Part shown: in pieces, positions 1-9,300 of the stretch
Position numbering within the stretch: the first letter of the stretch is position 1
How the letters are laid out: each line of letters starts with the position of its first letter
From: Pseudomonadota bacterium
GTDB lineage: Bacteria > Myxococcota_A > Polyangia > Polyangiales > Polyangiaceae
NCBI GenBank assembly: GCA_023398955.1
Contig: JAEWRL010000092.1
Location: 47,221 to 111,220, forward strand
Length of the DNA stretch: 64,000 nt
Direction of reading: 5' to 3'
The notes under the pieces: model-generated
What the model saw: only the letters and a program-made list of their open reading frames with translations
What the model was told of the DNA's origin: nothing
The model's database searches: none
Made by a program: the position numbers and the translations under genes

Positions 1-90
1 GTGAGTCAGAACCAACCGCTGCTGCACTACGCCGAGCGTCAGGACACCATTCTGTGGGCGCCCGTGCCGTCGCTGCGCCGCGTGCGGTGA
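1..90 (+). CDS. 3' end of a gene cut by the window edge
   Basis: Frame 1 is open from the first base to a TGA at 88-90 and gives 29 residues ending ...QDTILWAPVPSLRRVR. The short end resembles my memory of the C-terminus of DUF2071 (YqjF-like) proteins, which carry a similar HYARRxDxxxW stretch, but 29 residues cannot settle it. It converges on the CtaG-like gene. The first codon is GTG, but the gene probably begins outside the window. Confidence 0.4.
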   Translation: MSQNQPLLHYAERQDTILWAPVPSLRRVR

Positions 91-117
91 CGCCCTGACG
101 TTCACGACGACCTCGAG

Positions 118-906
118 CTAACTGGAGACGAGCAACCCGGAAGAGCGGGTCCGCGCTCGCGGCCACCAGGTGGCGAAGAGTAGAATGAGGACGATGAGCT
201 CCGAGAGATCGCCGCCATAGTACATGATTATGGCGGCGTCCCGTAGCTCCTCGGCGCCGTGAATGGTGCCTCTCGGAAAGCCGAAGGCATACATCGACTT
301 CGCGATCGCGGCGTGCGTGCCAATCCCCAAGAAGAGGAAGATGAGGCGCGTGCGAGCGGTGGATTGGGCTGCGCGAGCCGCTGGCTCCAGTGCCAGAATG
401 GACCAGGTGAAGAGACAGCCTGCGAGGATGAAGTGCACATGGACAAGAAGGTGGAGCGTGGCGTCATGTGCCATGGCTTCGTAGAGTGGAGTCAAGTACA
501 GCGCCGCCATACCCCCGATGTTCAGCACGAGCGCGACGAACGGGTGCGTCAGGGAACGAACGGTCCGTGAATGCAAGAGGGCGACGAGCTTCCTCGCTGT
601 GGCTGGCGCGAGATTACGGAGCGTCAGCGTTACCGGACGCCCCGCGACGATGCCGATCGGGCCGAACATTCCAAGGAGGAGGTGTTGCATCATGTGGACG
701 CGCAGATCCCGATGTGCCAGCGGTGCCATCGGTGGGACCAACGAGACCGCTACCGCAATGGCACCCGCCAGGAACGCTACCGCGTGCCACCCGCTCCACG
801 ACGCTCCACGAGTCCGCAGCCTCGCGAACGCGAGGAGGTAGACGCACGCCCCTGCGACCACGGCGACAGCCAGGATCCACAAAGCGTGTCCGCTGCTATG
901 CGTCAT
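118..906 (-). CDS. CtaG-like membrane protein (caa3_CtaG family)
   Basis: A protein of 262 residues with about seven hydrophobic segments and the family hallmarks: an HMMQHLLLGMFGP motif near residue 70, a later HLLVHVHFILAGCLFTW segment and a C-terminal GGDLSELI. The caa3_CtaG family (PF09678) is linked to copper delivery and assembly of caa3-type cytochrome c oxidase in the cytoplasmic membrane. The reading frame continues upstream, but those residues are not membrane-like; the ATG at 906 is chosen because the hydrophobic protein begins there and it overlaps the stop of the upstream DUF2243 gene by 11 bases, as in a translationally coupled pair. No oxidase subunit genes are in the window. 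Family fairly sure, exact role inferred. Confidence 0.8.
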   Translation of the reverse strand: MTHSSGHALWILAVAVVAGACVYLLAFARLRTRGASWSGWHAVAFLAGAIAVAVSLVPPMAPLAHRDLRVHMMQHLLLGMFGPIGIVAGRPVTLTLRNLAPATARKLVALLHSRTVRSLTHPFVALVLNIGGMAALYLTPLYEAMAHDATLHLLVHVHFILAGCLFTWSILALEPAARAAQSTARTRLIFLFLGIGTHAAIAKSMYAFGFPRGTIHGAEELRDAAIIMYYGGDLSELIVLILLFATWWPRARTRSSGLLVSS

Positions 907-1417
907 CGTGCCCCCGCTGCGTGGCGGCGCGGTCAGGCTCCTGCCGCAGCGCGCGATGCGCGAGTATGGCGCCCACCAGCAACAGCGACGCACCGGCCAT
1001 GTTCCAGGCGATGTCATAGGGCAGCAGGGGGACGCCGTAACGGATCTGGTGCAGTCGGATGAGCTTGTGGTTGACGATGCCGTCAAACAACTGAAAGCCG
1101 CCCAGTCCGAGAAAAAGACCCGCCCAAGCCCAGTTGGTGGTGCAAACGCCGCGACGAAGGAGCGAGCCGAGCCAGGTGGCCCCGCTCACCAGTGCCACGA
1201 GCTCGGCTGCATGAAGAAACCCGTCCGAGATCAGCCCGACCAGGGGAGTCGACCCGTCGTAGAAGTGGTGCCAGGCAAGGAGCTGGTGGAAGACGATCTC
1301 GTCGATAGCTGCCATGAGGCCGACCCCGATCAGGGCTGCCGCCATTGCAGAGTGCTTCGCGTCGGCCAGGCCCGCAGGGTGCTTCGTCCCGACGGAGGAG
1401 GTGGAGGCTTTGGTCAT
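896..1417 (-). CDS. DUF2243 membrane protein
   Basis: A protein of 173 residues with four hydrophobic segments. Recognisable DUF2243 features are the DEIVFHQLLAWHH stretch, the DGFLHAAE stretch and FxLFDGIVNHKLIRLHQIR. The conserved His residues within membrane helices suggest metal or haem handling, but the family's function is not established to my knowledge. DUF2243 genes are commonly found next to CtaG-type genes, as here. The ATG at 1417 is preferred over upstream in-frame starts because the upstream residues are Pro/Arg-rich and unlike the family. Confidence 0.8.
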   Translation of the reverse strand: MTKASTSSVGTKHPAGLADAKHSAMAAALIGVGLMAAIDEIVFHQLLAWHHFYDGSTPLVGLISDGFLHAAELVALVSGATWLGSLLRRGVCTTNWAWAGLFLGLGGFQLFDGIVNHKLIRLHQIRYGVPLLPYDIAWNMAGASLLLVGAILAHRALRQEPDRAATQRGHDDA

Positions 1418-1731
1418 GGGGTCCAGCGAGGGAATAGGGGAGGCGGCACGTTGAGGCTGACGTGAGGCCCCAAAGGGCGAATCTTCGGCGCCCCGCCCTA
1501 CCCGGCAAGCTGCGGGCCAACGCGGGGGCACTCTCCGCCACGTAATGTCCCTGGCCCCGGCTTCACCCAGCTAGGGCTTCCGGGCGACAAGGTGGCCCTG
1601 ATGCCACGGGGCAATCTGGGGCGTAGCGAGGCGGCTTGGATGCATCCCCGCACCCGAATCCAGTTCGATTGCTGGGCACGAACTTCGCAACACTCGGCGT
1701 CGAGGCAGGGCGACCTACACACGGTGAGCTC
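1418..1731. other. Intergenic region between divergent genes
   Basis: About 310 bases separate the start of the DUF2243 gene from the ASRT gene, so it should hold promoters for both directions. I see no convincing -35/-10 pair, strong hairpin or supported small ORF. Confidence 0.4.
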
Positions 1732-2106
1732 ATGAGAGCAGAGATCGGTAAGAGACGGTGGGCGATTGCGGAAGGCTTCATCCCGGAGTCCAGCACGGGA
1801 CCCGCTCCGGCCATGACGAGCCACGAAACAGCCTGTATCCTGAACGCGACGGGCAGCGAGGCCGTCATCTCGATCACCGTGTTCTTCTCCGACCGCGACC
1901 CCGCTGGCCCGTACCGCGTCACCGTACCGCCTCGCCGTACAAAACACCTGCGCTTCAACGAGTTGAAACACCCGGAGCCGGTGCCCAGGGGGACCGACTT
2001 CGCCTCGCTCCTCGAGTCCAACGTGCCGATCGTCGTTCAGCACACCCGCTTGGATTCTAGGCAAGCGGAGAACGCATTGCTCTCTACGATGGCCTTTGGG
2101 GAGTAG
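1732..2106 (+). CDS. Anabaena sensory rhodopsin transducer (ASRT) homologue
   Basis: A protein of 124 residues that matches ASRT (sensory rhodopsin transducer family, PF07100) almost end to end: RRWAIAEGFIPESSTGPAP near the N-terminus, then SHETACILNATG, GPYRVTVPPRRTKHLRFNEL, and the near-invariant VVQHTRLDSRQAENALLST at the C-terminus. The family is a small soluble beta-sandwich tetramer. In Anabaena it binds the cytoplasmic face of sensory rhodopsin; many bacteria carry it without a rhodopsin. The ATG at 1732 is preceded by GGTGAG and gives the family length; the upstream frame extension lacks similarity. No rhodopsin gene is in this window. It lies 51 bases before the alcohol dehydrogenase and could be co-transcribed with it. 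Confidence 0.9.
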   Translation: MRAEIGKRRWAIAEGFIPESSTGPAPAMTSHETACILNATGSEAVISITVFFSDRDPAGPYRVTVPPRRTKHLRFNELKHPEPVPRGTDFASLLESNVPIVVQHTRLDSRQAENALLSTMAFGE

Positions 2107-2157
2107 GCCCACCCTCCGCGCCACACGAGATAACCAACCATTCGACGAGCGAAAAAG

Positions 2158-3312
2158 ATGAAAGCAGCCGTATTCCATAAGCCCAAGGATGTCAGAGTAG
2201 AATCAGTGGAGGACCCCAAGATCCGGGACAGTCGTGATGCTATTATTCGCGTTACGTCGACGGCCATCTGCGGATCCGACCTGCATATTTACAATGGTGC
2301 CATTCCGCAGCCAAAGCCGCTTGTGCTGGGGCACGAGTTCATGGGGGTGGTCGAGGAAGTCGGGGCGGAGGTGGACAGCCTGAAGGTGGGGGACCGCGTG
2401 GTCGTTCCGTTCCCCATCGCGTGTGGCCGCTGCTGGTTCTGCGAACGGTCATGGCCGACGCAGTGCGAGAACTCGAATCCCCACTACGGCCCCGAGGGAG
2501 GCTTGCTTTCGCAAAAGGGAGGAGCGTTGTTCGGGTACACGGACCTCTATGGGGGATATGCGGGCGGACAAGCCGAGCTCGCGCGCGTGCCCTATGCTGA
2601 CTACGGGCCGCGAAAGGTCTCTGACTCGCTCTCCGATGAGCAGGTGCTGTTCCTCACCGATATCCTCCCCACGGGGTACTCCGGGGTGCGGTGGGCGGAT
2701 CTCCAGCCTGGGGAGAGCATTGCCGTATTTGGCTGCGGCCCCGTCGGGTTGATGGCCCTCAAGGTCGCCAAGAAGCTGGGAGCCGGCACGCTCATCGCCG
2801 TGGACATCCTCCCTTATCGCCTCGAGATGGCGAAGCGGCTGACAGGAGCGGAGACCATCAACGCGTCCGAGCAGGACGCCATCGCGCGAATCCGCGATCT
2901 CACGGACGGGCGCGGAGCCGACGTCTGTATCGACGCTGTGGGGATGGAGGTGGACAGAAGCGTCCTAAAAAAGGTGGCCAACGTGCTCCACATGCAACGT
3001 GGGAGCATCACTGCAGTGGAACTTTGTTTCAGTGCTGTACGGCGTGGAGGCAGGGTAAGTATCATGGGTGTGTACGCGACCGACTATGATAACTTCCCTC
3101 TGGGGCAGATGCTTGATAAATCCATACGGGTGCAGACTGGTCAGGCGACTGTTCATAGTTACATCGACGAGCTCATGGGTTGGGTCGAGCGAGGGGAGAT
3201 AGTTCTTGATGATATAATTACCCACCGTATTCCATTGACGGAGGCATCGGGGGCTTATGATGTGTTTAACAAAAAGCAAGACGGTTGCGTAAAGGTGGTG
3301 ATGGCTCCCTGA
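2158..3312 (+). CDS. Zinc-dependent medium-chain alcohol dehydrogenase
   Basis: A protein of 384 residues of the MDR zinc alcohol/formaldehyde-dehydrogenase type. The catalytic-zinc ligands are C38 (in AICGSDLHIYNG) and the H59-E60 pair (GHEF). The structural-zinc site has four Cys at 89, 92, 95 and 103. The Rossmann motif GCGPVG is at 192-197 with an acidic D216 at the end of the second strand, favouring NAD over NADP. The length and the long insert after the structural-zinc loop resemble glutathione-independent formaldehyde dehydrogenase-like enzymes, but the substrate cannot be read from the sequence. It is a cytosolic oxidoreductase and lies just downstream of the ASRT gene. Confidence 0.9.
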   Translation: MKAAVFHKPKDVRVESVEDPKIRDSRDAIIRVTSTAICGSDLHIYNGAIPQPKPLVLGHEFMGVVEEVGAEVDSLKVGDRVVVPFPIACGRCWFCERSWPTQCENSNPHYGPEGGLLSQKGGALFGYTDLYGGYAGGQAELARVPYADYGPRKVSDSLSDEQVLFLTDILPTGYSGVRWADLQPGESIAVFGCGPVGLMALKVAKKLGAGTLIAVDILPYRLEMAKRLTGAETINASEQDAIARIRDLTDGRGADVCIDAVGMEVDRSVLKKVANVLHMQRGSITAVELCFSAVRRGGRVSIMGVYATDYDNFPLGQMLDKSIRVQTGQATVHSYIDELMGWVERGEIVLDDIITHRIPLTEASGAYDVFNKKQDGCVKVVMAP

Positions 3313-3459
3313 GAGAGTTGCTATTTATAGACATTCAAGGCTGGGGTCAGTGGGTTGAGCGGGCGCTGACGTCTCAGGGGTATCGACGTGGTACTCCTCC
3401 TGGCGACGACGAGTTCCTCGAATGGTCCGGCGGGACTCCACTTCTGCTCCAGAGCAGCC

Positions 3460-4101
3460 ATGACAAGCACTGCGGCCTCGGCCATTTCTTCACACCTCTC
3501 CCTTCTCGCGATGAAGCGCGCCGCCGCGGCGTGCCAGGCCTGCCCGCTCTACGAGCGGGGAACAAGGACCGTCTTTGGTGAGGGCATGAGGCGCGCCCGC
3601 GTCGTGCTCGTGGGCGAGCAGCCGGGGGATCGAGAGGACCGTACAGGGAGACCCTTCGTGGGCCCGGCGGGGCACCTCCTCGACCAGGCTCTCGTGCGCG
3701 CCCAGATACCCCGCCAGCACACATACGTTACCAACGTCGTGAAGCACTTCAAATGCGTGCAAAAGGGCCAGCGCCGCCTGCATCAAACCCCTAACGCTCG
3801 GGAGATCGGGGCCTGTTTGCCGTGGCTCGAAGCCGAACTCGAGCTGATCCGTCCCCTCGTCGTGGTGTGCCTTGGCGTGACGGCTGCCAAGGTACTGATC
3901 GGGCGTGACTTCCGCGCCAGCACAGGGCGCGGCAAGTTCGTGGAGAATGCGCGGGCGAGATTTGTCACGGCTACGGTCCACCCCTCGGCAGTCCTCCGCG
4001 CCCGTACGGACGAGGCGCGCCAGCAGGGACTAATGCAGCTCGTGGCGGATCTCGCCAACGTGGCACGAGTTCTCGGAGCGCATCGCCAAACGGGAGTCTG
4101 A
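3460..4101 (+). CDS. udgX: UdgX-type uracil-DNA glycosylase
   Basis: A protein of 213 residues in the Fe-S uracil-DNA glycosylase superfamily. Motif A reads GEQPGDREDRTGRPFVGPAG (residues 52-71). The UdgX-specific KHFK is followed by a loop QRRLH (104-108), where mycobacterial UdgX has KRRIH. The His of that loop (H108 here) is the residue that forms a covalent bond with the deoxyribose after uracil excision. Motif B is VHPSAVLR (173-180). C25-x2-C28 plus C119 and one further Cys (C99 or C137) are candidate 4Fe-4S ligands. The ATG at 3460 is used; ATG at 3511 would also leave the domain intact. It would act on uracil in DNA, making a stable protein-DNA adduct. Confidence 0.88.
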   Translation: MTSTAASAISSHLSLLAMKRAAAACQACPLYERGTRTVFGEGMRRARVVLVGEQPGDREDRTGRPFVGPAGHLLDQALVRAQIPRQHTYVTNVVKHFKCVQKGQRRLHQTPNAREIGACLPWLEAELELIRPLVVVCLGVTAAKVLIGRDFRASTGRGKFVENARARFVTATVHPSAVLRARTDEARQQGLMQLVADLANVARVLGAHRQTGV

Positions 4102-4102
4102 G

Positions 4103-4170
4103 CTTGGGCCAAGCGCGTGCCAGCGAATCCGCGGTCGCGCCGGCTTCATCGGGTTCGCTGCCGGCCCAAG
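4103..4170. terminator. Large imperfect hairpin between convergent genes
   Basis: Perfect 8-base arms CTTGGGCC (4103-4110) and GGCCCAAG (4163-4170) enclose a second pair CAGCGAA (4121-4127) and TTCGCTG (4154-4160). The structure starts just after the udgX stop and lies before the convergent GH45-like gene end, so a bidirectional terminator is the simplest reading. There is no U-tract. Confidence 0.4.
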
Positions 4171-4256
4171 AGACAAGCGTGCGGAGTCGCGTCGGTTTCG
4201 CGCGCGGAAACGCCTTCAACGTTCACATCCATTGGGAGCGCATCCGCCGGGCGCGT

Positions 4257-5564
4257 TTAGTCGTTCTCCGTCCAGGGAACACCGTCGACGTTGCACGTGT
4301 AGAAGGAGTCGTAACCGTTGATGGTCGTGTGCCCGGCGCCCGTGACATGGTCCGTTGCGGCACAAGTAGGCTTGGCGCAGTCCTGCATCGTGGTGGTGCG
4401 GTAGCCCGTCGTGAACGAGGTGTCGGTCGCGGCAGCTTGCGGGGTCGTGACGTTTGGATCGACCGGGGGATGATTCTCGATGAGCTTACACCCCGTCACC
4501 TCAGTCAGTGCCACGGGGCAGCTGACACGCTTGGCGTAGACCTTCCAGTTCAGATGATAGAAGGACTCGGGTCGGTTCGACTCGATGCACGAGCGGCGAG
4601 TAAGCTCGGTGATCCAGGCTTGCTCGTGGGTGATTTGGTTGCATCCCGCTTCGACCCAGTCGGTGCATCCCGGCGAGCCGAGCGTCTCGGTCGTCACCAT
4701 GTTCGTCGAGGTCTTGCATGCCGTGCCGTTGCCCGGGTTGCCAGCCGCCTTGATGCCGCCGTCGAAGCGTTGTCCGATCTCCGGGTAGGCGCTGTAGAAC
4801 GGTTCGAAGCCCTCCGTAGGGGCCATGCAAGCGTTGACCGCGCCAATGCCGCCGGCGCCGACGAACACGTCGAAGCTCTCTGAGGTCGCGCCAGTGTTGA
4901 AGGCTTGCACGATGAGCGGCTTTGGCAGCGGCACTGACGAGACCCCATTCTCCATGACCTGTGCCTCGTCGGGCACGTAGGGAATGAGCTGATAGCACTG
5001 GCAGCACACCGAGGCGCCACCGGGGTCGTCGAGGATGCCGCCGTCGTTGTCGTGACCCACAACGGCGTACTCGAAGGGCGCCGTTCCGTTGCTGGACCAC
5101 CCGTAGGTGCTCGCGTCGTCCCGAGCGGCCTGTCGCATCTCGTCGGCGAAGAGCATGAAGCGCGGACAGATGTAGCCGGGTTCGCCCGGCTTGCCCTCGT
5201 TGTGTCCGGCAGAGGGGGGCTCGCAGAGACCCGCACATTCGCTGCTGGCGTCGCCCCGAATACAGCCGTCTACGTAGTACTGGTTGATGCAGTGATCGGG
5301 GGGAGGCAGTGCGTAGCTGTGGGGGCCCCCTAAACCTCCACTGCCCGAGCTGTCGCCTCCGCTCGCGTCGGCACGACCGCCAGTTGAGCTCGCGCCGCCG
5401 AGGCCGCCCGCGCCACCGGAAGCCCCTACGTCTTGGCTGGCGGCACCGCTGCCGCCACCAGGGCTTCCCGACGAAGCGGCGCCAGCGCCACAGCCAGCGA
5501 GTGCGGCGCTGAACAGGGTGATGATCGATAGGGCAAGGGAGAACGGCTCGATGTCTCTCGTCAT
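4257..5564 (-). CDS. Lipoprotein with apparently circularly permuted GH45 endoglucanase domain
   Basis: A protein of 435 residues. A type II signal peptide ends in LAGC (lipid Cys25), followed by a Gly/Ser tether to about residue 82. The middle of the protein is collinear with family 45 endoglucanases (Humicola Cel45 type): CCQCY at 187-191, then FDVFVGAGGIGAVNAC (231-246), where D232 lines up with the catalytic acid Asp121, then GQRFDGGI and a Cys-rich end around SCP/TGCK (349-360). The first GH45 strand, normally N-terminal with the WDCCKPSC motif carrying Asp10, is instead at the C-terminus: MQDCAKPTC (393-401), with D395 matching Asp10, followed by FYTCN (421-425) matching the next Cys strand. 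Both catalytic Asp are therefore present but the order is rotated. It would be outer-membrane or surface anchored. Confidence 0.75.
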   Translation of the reverse strand: MTRDIEPFSLALSIITLFSAALAGCGAGAASSGSPGGGSGAASQDVGASGGAGGLGGASSTGGRADASGGDSSGSGGLGGPHSYALPPPDHCINQYYVDGCIRGDASSECAGLCEPPSAGHNEGKPGEPGYICPRFMLFADEMRQAARDDASTYGWSSNGTAPFEYAVVGHDNDGGILDDPGGASVCCQCYQLIPYVPDEAQVMENGVSSVPLPKPLIVQAFNTGATSESFDVFVGAGGIGAVNACMAPTEGFEPFYSAYPEIGQRFDGGIKAAGNPGNGTACKTSTNMVTTETLGSPGCTDWVEAGCNQITHEQAWITELTRRSCIESNRPESFYHLNWKVYAKRVSCPVALTEVTGCKLIENHPPVDPNVTTPQAAATDTSFTTGYRTTTMQDCAKPTCAATDHVTGAGHTTINGYDSFYTCNVDGVPWTEND

Positions 5565-5638
5565 AGGTCACGGGCGGCAAGCAAGTCGGGCGAGAATCTT
5601 AGCACGGCCCAGAGCGGCGAGCCTGCCGCCCCTTCGGC

Positions 5639-6100
5639 TCACCAGAGTTCGTCGTTCTTCGCGATGGAGTCGATGATGGTCGCGCGTTGGTGCAGCTGCT
5701 CGCCCAGTTCCCGCAGACGAGCACCGATGTTGGGATCCGAGACGCCGCTGAGATTGTCAAAGCCGAGGCCGCCCGCCACCGCTGAGGCATCTTGGGCCAT
5801 GAGCTCGAGGGACGTCTTACGCCACCTCGCCGCGAAGAGCCGCAGGACCGTACGCACTGGCGTGGTCTTCGGCATCACGCAGTGGTCGATGGGGACGCTG
5901 CCACCGATGAGCCAGGTGTCGGGTCGCGCGAGCCAGAGACCCAAGTGTGGCGGGACTTCGTAGCGGGGTAGGATGGGGAGCCAGGTGACCTGGAGGTGCT
6001 CTGTGGCCACGTGACCCTCGATGCGCCTTCGCAACGCTACCCGCCAGCGAACCATCATCAGGGACTCGTCCCTGTCTGCGCTTTCTTGGACGTCTTCCAT
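5639..6100 (-). CDS. DUF4826-like protein of unknown function
   Basis: A protein of 153 residues, no signal peptide or membrane segment. From memory it resembles the DUF4826 family: a PPHLGLWLARPDTWLIGGSV segment, then PIDHC..., a helix RTVLRLFAARW, and the C-terminal ...NDELW ending. I do not know of a function for the family. The ATG at 6100 is chosen because GGAGAG sits about 9 bases upstream; the frame remains open for 22 more codons. It ends 74 bases before the start of the GH45-like gene on the same strand, so the two may be co-transcribed. Confidence 0.55.
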   Translation of the reverse strand: MEDVQESADRDESLMMVRWRVALRRRIEGHVATEHLQVTWLPILPRYEVPPHLGLWLARPDTWLIGGSVPIDHCVMPKTTPVRTVLRLFAARWRKTSLELMAQDASAVAGGLGFDNLSGVSDPNIGARLRELGEQLHQRATIIDSIAKNDELW

Positions 6101-6345
6101 CGAACCAGCTCTCCGAGGCGCTGTGCGCCCCGCAACGTTGCCGCGAAGCAGGCGGGGCTTCCTCATCGAAGCACGGATCTCCCTGCGCGACGAGCTTTGG
6201 GCGCGGAGTCATGTGGCGCCGAAATGGTGCAGGTGTATGTCTCTGCCCATTCTCCCGAGGTCGAGAGAGGGAGCCGGGCAGGGCCACGCGTCACCGCGTC
6301 TGCGTGCCTATCGTACTACGGACGAGGCCCTGCCGACCGAGGTGG

Positions 6346-9300
6346 CTAGCCTTGTGGTTCCAGCACCTCCAGCGTCGTGGAGGGCGCTGTCGTTCGCTGG
6401 TCGGGCTCGTAGTAGGGGTAGATGACGGCGCCCCCGTCCGCGGCGCGCACCGGCATCGTCGCCTGGACGCGGTAGGACAGCGCGAGCGATTCGGAGGGGG
6501 CCATTTGCGTCAGGTAAAGGTTGAGCTGTCTGCCGGTCATCTCGAAGTGCGACAGGGTTCCAGCGTCCAGGTGCTCCTGTAAATCGTCCGTCACCACGGC
6601 GAAGCCCGGCGGGATGCCCAGGGTGACGAGCACCATGTTTGTCGTCGTCGCAGTAAGGTTGTCGAGGGTGACGGTCGCCACGGCGGTCTCGTTCAGGTAA
6701 AGCTGCGTCTTGTCGTAGGCGATGCTGACGCCGAGCGGACCCATGGCTGCTGGGCTCTCGGTCCAGGGTTCGTTGTGGGCCGCGATGAGGTTATAGCTAA
6801 CCCGGCCCGTTCCCACGAACTCGAGGTCGACCTGGTGCTCGCCGGTCGTGGCGTAGGGACCAAGCTCCACAGTCGTCATCACATCCCCCTGCGCTTCGGT
6901 GAGCTCGACGGTCGTGAAGCGTTCGCCGTCGACGCTGATTTCGAGCGTCCCCGTCGCTGTCTCGGTGCCACGTTGGCTCGCCAGCAGCAGGGTTCGCAGG
7001 CTCCAGATGGTGGCCTGGGTCGAGCCGAAGTTCCCGAGGGAGTCCTTGTTCCCTGCGAGATATGCGAGCGCGCCCGTCACCGTCTCATTGTACCCGCCAG
7101 CGAGCAGCATGGCGTGGGCGACGAGCGCTGTGGTGGTCATCGCCGCGTCTGCCCCGTACGAGTAGAATGTCGTCTGGGTATCGCCGCTGTCCCAAGAGAC
7201 CTCGTCGCCATCGACATGCTTGATCGCGTCGAGTCGCTCCAGGAGCTCACTGAGTAGCGGCTCGTTTGGTGCCGCGATGGCCAGCGCATTCGCGGCCATG
7301 GCCAAGGTGTAGCCGTCGTCGGTTTCCAGGTTCAGGTTTTCCGCGACATAGGTGACGGCCGACGAGAGCGAGCTCTCAGTGGCTCCGGCGGATGCCAAGG
7401 CCCACAGCACGAAAGCAGTGTTGCGCACCGTGCTGGTGTGGAAGGAGAAGAACTCCGTCTGATCGCCCTCCCAGCTGCCGTCGGAAGCCTGCTGGGAGAC
7501 GAGCCAGTTGCGGGTTCGCTCTATCATTGCAGCGTCGACCTCGGCGACTCGCGCCATGTCGACGAACTCCATCAAACCGAAGGCCGTAACGGAGAGGTAC
7601 GGCGCCCCGTCTTGGGTTCCGAACCAGGAGTAGCCCCCGCCGGGATGCTCGAAGGTGAGGAGGCGTTGGTATCCAGTAGAAACGAGCGACTCGGCGCGCA
7701 TCTGGATCTCCGGTGTGATCTGGCCTGTCTCCCGCATATAGTCGAGCACCAGCACGTTCGGCCACGTCGCGGAGGTGGTCTGCTCGAAGCAGCCTGTCGG
7801 TTCCCGCAGCATGCTGTCCATGCCTTCGACGACCTGTGAGAGGTATGCTGGGTAAACGTTGAGAACCAGCTGCTCCGAGCCGGGCACGGCGCTCTCCGGG
7901 AAGCTCACGGGGATCGAGAGCTCCCCGGGCTTCAGGGCGCCCGAGCGCGTCACGGGGACGCCCCTACCGTCCGGCACGACGCGGACGGTGCGCGCTACGG
8001 CGTCGCTGCGCGCTGCGCCGATGCCGCGAACGGTGAGGGTCCCCGCGCCGACCTCCTCGACGCGCACTGGGAAACGCACGCCGGTGACTTGGGCGGGAGC
8101 CAGGGTCACGCTGGCCGCCGTCGCGCCGAGGGCCGTGTACCAATCAGCGGGCTCGAGCTGGAGCTCTACGGTCTGTTCGGTGTCCAGGTAGTTGTAGACG
8201 GCGACGGGGAAGAAGATCTCGTCACCGCGCGTCAGCGTGGCTGGGAAGTCGATGTCGACGAAGAAGTCCTGGAAGACGGTCATGCCTCCCTCCATGCTGC
8301 CGAGTCCACCGTTCAAGGTGTTGGCGAGCGCCGTCACCCGCCATTCGGTGATGCTGTCGGCTAGGGGTACCTCGACGCTGGCCGTGCCATCGGTATCCGT
8401 GATGATGGCTGGGTTCACGTAGAGGGTCTCCGGGAAGTCTTTGCGTACCCGCGCCTCGCCTTCGCCCGTGGGGTCTTCGGAGACGGGGCCGCCCGTCGCG
8501 CCTCCCATGCCAGCGGAGGCGCCTCCCACGCCACCGACGTTGCCAGGCATCGGGAAGCCGTCGGCATCGTCCCACGAGGCCGTTGGCGTCTCCAAGCCCA
8601 ATTCCTCGTAGGTGAACGCGATCGACAGGTCGTCGGCGGTGTTCGCGGCCTCATCGGGGCCGGCGCTCGTCAGCTGCAGGACGTTCGCACCCGAGCCCTG
8701 AGTCCAGCTATAGGCGTTGCCCCAGAAATCAGTGAGGGTTAGGCGGGCGACGAGGCGCTCGAAGAGCAAGGTCGGGTAGTACTCGCCGTTGCAGTAATAG
8801 TCGCTCGGCGCGCAGCCGCTGGCCTCTAGAGCCGTCTGCTCCTCGACCGCAGGAGGACCCAAGACCGACACGAGGGTGTCGTGAGCCACCCCCATGGGCT
8901 CGGCGAGCAGGCTCTTGGCCCTGGTGATGACGCCGGGCCAGCTCGTTGCAGTGACGCCCGCGTTACTGCCCGGGTTCATGGCTGCCAGGACGCCTGCCGC
9001 GCGTTCCTGCTGGGCCTGAGCCGCTCCCGCTTCTTCGCTTGGTGGCGCCAGGAGCGCGTCCACCACGTTGAGCGCCGGGGGCCGGATCTGGTAGTGAGGC
9101 TGAGAGTAGGCCTCCTCGAGTTGGAAATGGGTCTCCAGCAGGCCAGGCCGCGACTCGATCAGGGAGTAGATTGCCTCGTCGACGACTTGCAGGCCCAGGG
9201 CAGCCACAGCTGGCCGACCCTCGGTGTCGGCTACGCTGAAGGTGAGCGTCGCGGACTCGCCGGGACCATAGATGTCCTTATCGAGGCTCATGCGGATGTC

